A stretch of 7,240 nucleotides of DNA from JBCDBY01 sp039182715 (GTDB lineage: Bacteria > Planctomycetota > PLA2), in the NCBI GenBank assembly GCA_039182715.1, contig JBCDBY010000236.1, positions 1 to 7,240 of the forward strand. The letters are read 5' to 3'. Both the position numbers and the translations under genes were made by a program. The notes beneath the pieces were generated by a model. It was given only the letters and a program-made list of their open reading frames with translations, had not been told where the DNA came from and searched no databases. The number at the start of each line of letters is the position of its first letter. Position 1 is the stretch's first letter. This document shows positions 6,033 to 7,240 of this stretch, one piece after another.

Positions 6033-6926
6033 CTAACGCTCCTGGAGTCCCGCTTTATCGGTCTCGTGGTCCCAGTAATCGGAGTGCAGCATGTGGCGGT
6101 AGGCTTCGGGGGCCCGCTTGCGAACATGGGCAAACAGCGCTCGCGTCGCGACGGCGATCTCGGCTTCGATGCGCTCGTCGATGGCCGTGAAGGTCGGGTA
6201 CTCGCCGTAGGTCTCGTCGAGTTCGCGCAGGCGCGCGTCATACGCCCGCAGTTGCGCGAAACCGTCCCGCATGAGGTCGGGCGAGGGCAGGCGGCCCATC
6301 GCGTCGACCCAACGCGCGTGGAAGTCCCGAATCTGATCGCGGTCGAGCGCCGGCAACTCGAGCTGCTCGTGGTAGGCGCGATACCAGGGCCAGAACCGCT
6401 CGTGGGTCTGGAAGTGAGCCGGGTTCAGGTAGGGATCCGCGCCCGGCTGCGGGCCGGGTTCGAACGAAGGCGCCTCGGGCCAACCATCGAACCGGTACTG
6501 CCACTCGTTCGAGTACCAGAGAAGCAGGAAGTCGGATCGAGCGATGCGGCCCTGCAGCTGCTCGAAAAAATAGGTCGGCTCGGGCATCCACCCGGCGCTG
6601 TTGATGGGCCGATTGTTCGCCTGCCACGCTTCGAGCAGCGCGCTTCGGGTTTCCCCCTGCGGGAGGCGGCCGAGCGGCTCGAGCACCTTTTCGTCGAACC
6701 CTTCGAAGGATGCGTCGTCCAGCTCCGGAAAGGCCTTCCGTCGCTCTTCCCTCGGGATCTCGGCCAGCTTCGGCGGAGGAGGGGACTCGGGTTGCTTCGG
6801 AACAACGCGATCGACCGGCGCGGGCAGCGGTACGGCTCGCGGCGCCACACGACGTCGGCGCGTGGGCTCCCAACTCGACCAGACGATCAGCCCGAGTACG
6901 ACGAACACCGCGACGGCCCACCTCAT
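6033..6926 (-). CDS. Hypothetical membrane-anchored Trp-rich protein
   Basis: I do not recognise this 297-residue protein. Residues 1-18 (MRWAVAVFVVLGLIVWSS) form a single hydrophobic helix followed by positive charges (RRRR at 23-26), consistent with an N-terminal anchor or uncleaved signal. Residues 27-53 are a Pro-rich linker (including PPPP at 49-52). The remainder is soluble and mostly helical, with many aromatics: about 12 Trp overall, including WYSNEWQYRFDGW (137-149) and RFWPWYRAYHEQL (177-189). The C-terminal 70 residues look like charged amphipathic helices. There is no cysteine and no obvious catalytic motif. The ATG overlaps the queA stop (ATGA) and the stop lies 12 nt before ligA, so it is an operon member. 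A periplasmic or cell-envelope role is possible if the N terminus exports it, but with RRRR just after the helix the topology could equally be reversed. Confidence 0.75.
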   Translation of the reverse strand: MRWAVAVFVVLGLIVWSSWEPTRRRRVAPRAVPLPAPVDRVVPKQPESPPPPKLAEIPREERRKAFPELDDASFEGFDEKVLEPLGRLPQGETRSALLEAWQANNRPINSAGWMPEPTYFFEQLQGRIARSDFLLLWYSNEWQYRFDGWPEAPSFEPGPQPGADPYLNPAHFQTHERFWPWYRAYHEQLELPALDRDQIRDFHARWVDAMGRLPSPDLMRDGFAQLRAYDARLRELDETYGEYPTFTAIDERIEAEIAVATRALFAHVRKRAPEAYRHMLHSDYWDHETDKAGLQER

Positions 6927-7240
6927 AGGACCAGCATCGCATCGCCGTAGGAATAGAAGCGATATTCCCGCTCCAGCGCATCCAGGTAGGCGGCCAGGAT
7001 GCGCTCGGTCCCGCCGAACGCGCAGACCAGCATGAGCAGCGAACTCTCCGGCAAATGGAAGTTGGTCAGCAAGCCCTCGATCGCGAGGAACTCCTTGCCG
7101 GGATAGAGGAACAGATCGGTGCGGCCGGACGCGGCGCGAATGCCCCCCGTGCGCGCGAGGTACTCCAGCACGCGCGTCGTCGTGGTTCCGACGGCGATGA
7201 GGCGGCCTTTGCGCTCCTGGATGGCGCGGGCGGCCTCCTC
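6923..7240 (-). CDS. queA: S-adenosylmethionine:tRNA ribosyltransferase-isomerase QueA, C-terminal part
   Basis: The last 105 codons of queA are present; the 5' part lies beyond the window edge at 7240. QueA transfers and isomerises the ribosyl part of SAM onto preQ1-modified tRNA to make epoxyqueuosine at the wobble position of GUN anticodons. Visible family motifs in order are KGRLIAVGTTTTRVLEYL (from about 7210 to 7155), GRTDLFLYPG, GLLTNFHLPESSLLMLV, AFGGTERILAAY and the C-terminal YRFYSYGDAMLVL. The central phrases match the conserved VGTTxxRxLE, TNFHLPxSxLLMLV and YRFxSYGDAMLI signatures. The stop codon overlaps the start of the hypothetical gene (ATGA), making queA the most upstream visible gene of the ligA operon. 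Promoter and start are outside the window. Confidence 0.97.
   Translation of the reverse strand, partial: EEAARAIQERKGRLIAVGTTTTRVLEYLARTGGIRAASGRTDLFLYPGKEFLAIEGLLTNFHLPESSLLMLVCAFGGTERILAAYLDALEREYRFYSYGDAMLVL

Noticed and set aside
4497..6950. Open plus-strand frame of 817 codons antisense to ligA and the hypothetical gene
   Set aside because: It is rich in Arg, Leu, Val and Glu without domain structure and mirrors the codon bias of the real genes on the other strand. LigA motifs in the opposing frame are unequivocal.

Overview
The window is GC-rich chromosomal DNA, about two thirds G+C by eye, from a bacterium. Genes are tightly packed, several junctions are ATGA stop/start overlaps, and long antisense shadow frames are common. 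NAD-dependent DNA ligase (ligA) and queuosine synthesis (queA) establish a bacterium. The codon bias and intergenic heptamer repeats would suit an Acidobacteriota, Myxococcota or similar Gram-negative lineage, but that placement is a guess.

Layout. From 7240 down to 3112 a minus-strand operon reads queA (5' end outside the window), a membrane-anchored Trp-rich protein of unknown function, ligA, and a short protein resembling the C-terminal two thirds of the GH3 acyl-amido synthetase family. Its junctions are an ATGA overlap, a 12-nt gap and an ATGA overlap, which suggests translational coupling. A plus-strand gene for a two-CBS-domain protein (2466-2951) converges on this operon. Between the two stop codons lies a striking 160-bp spacer: arrays of the heptamer GACGTTN in opposite orientation form a 27-bp imperfect inverted repeat around an 82-nt loop.

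Upstream of the CBS gene is a 332-bp divergent spacer without a convincing gene. Then, on the minus strand from 2133 to 11, an MFS transporter overlaps (ATGA) a type IV prepilin-peptidase homologue. That peptidase keeps both catalytic aspartates but lacks the Cys-rich methyltransferase loop and carries an extra C-terminal helix with a charged tail.

No CRISPR array, RNA gene, transposase, phage gene or recognisable defence system was found. Most genes are housekeeping or common accessory families. The points that merit a second look are the inverted heptamer arrays, the truncated GH3-like protein coupled to ligA, the reduced prepilin peptidase, and the unknown protein between queA and ligA.
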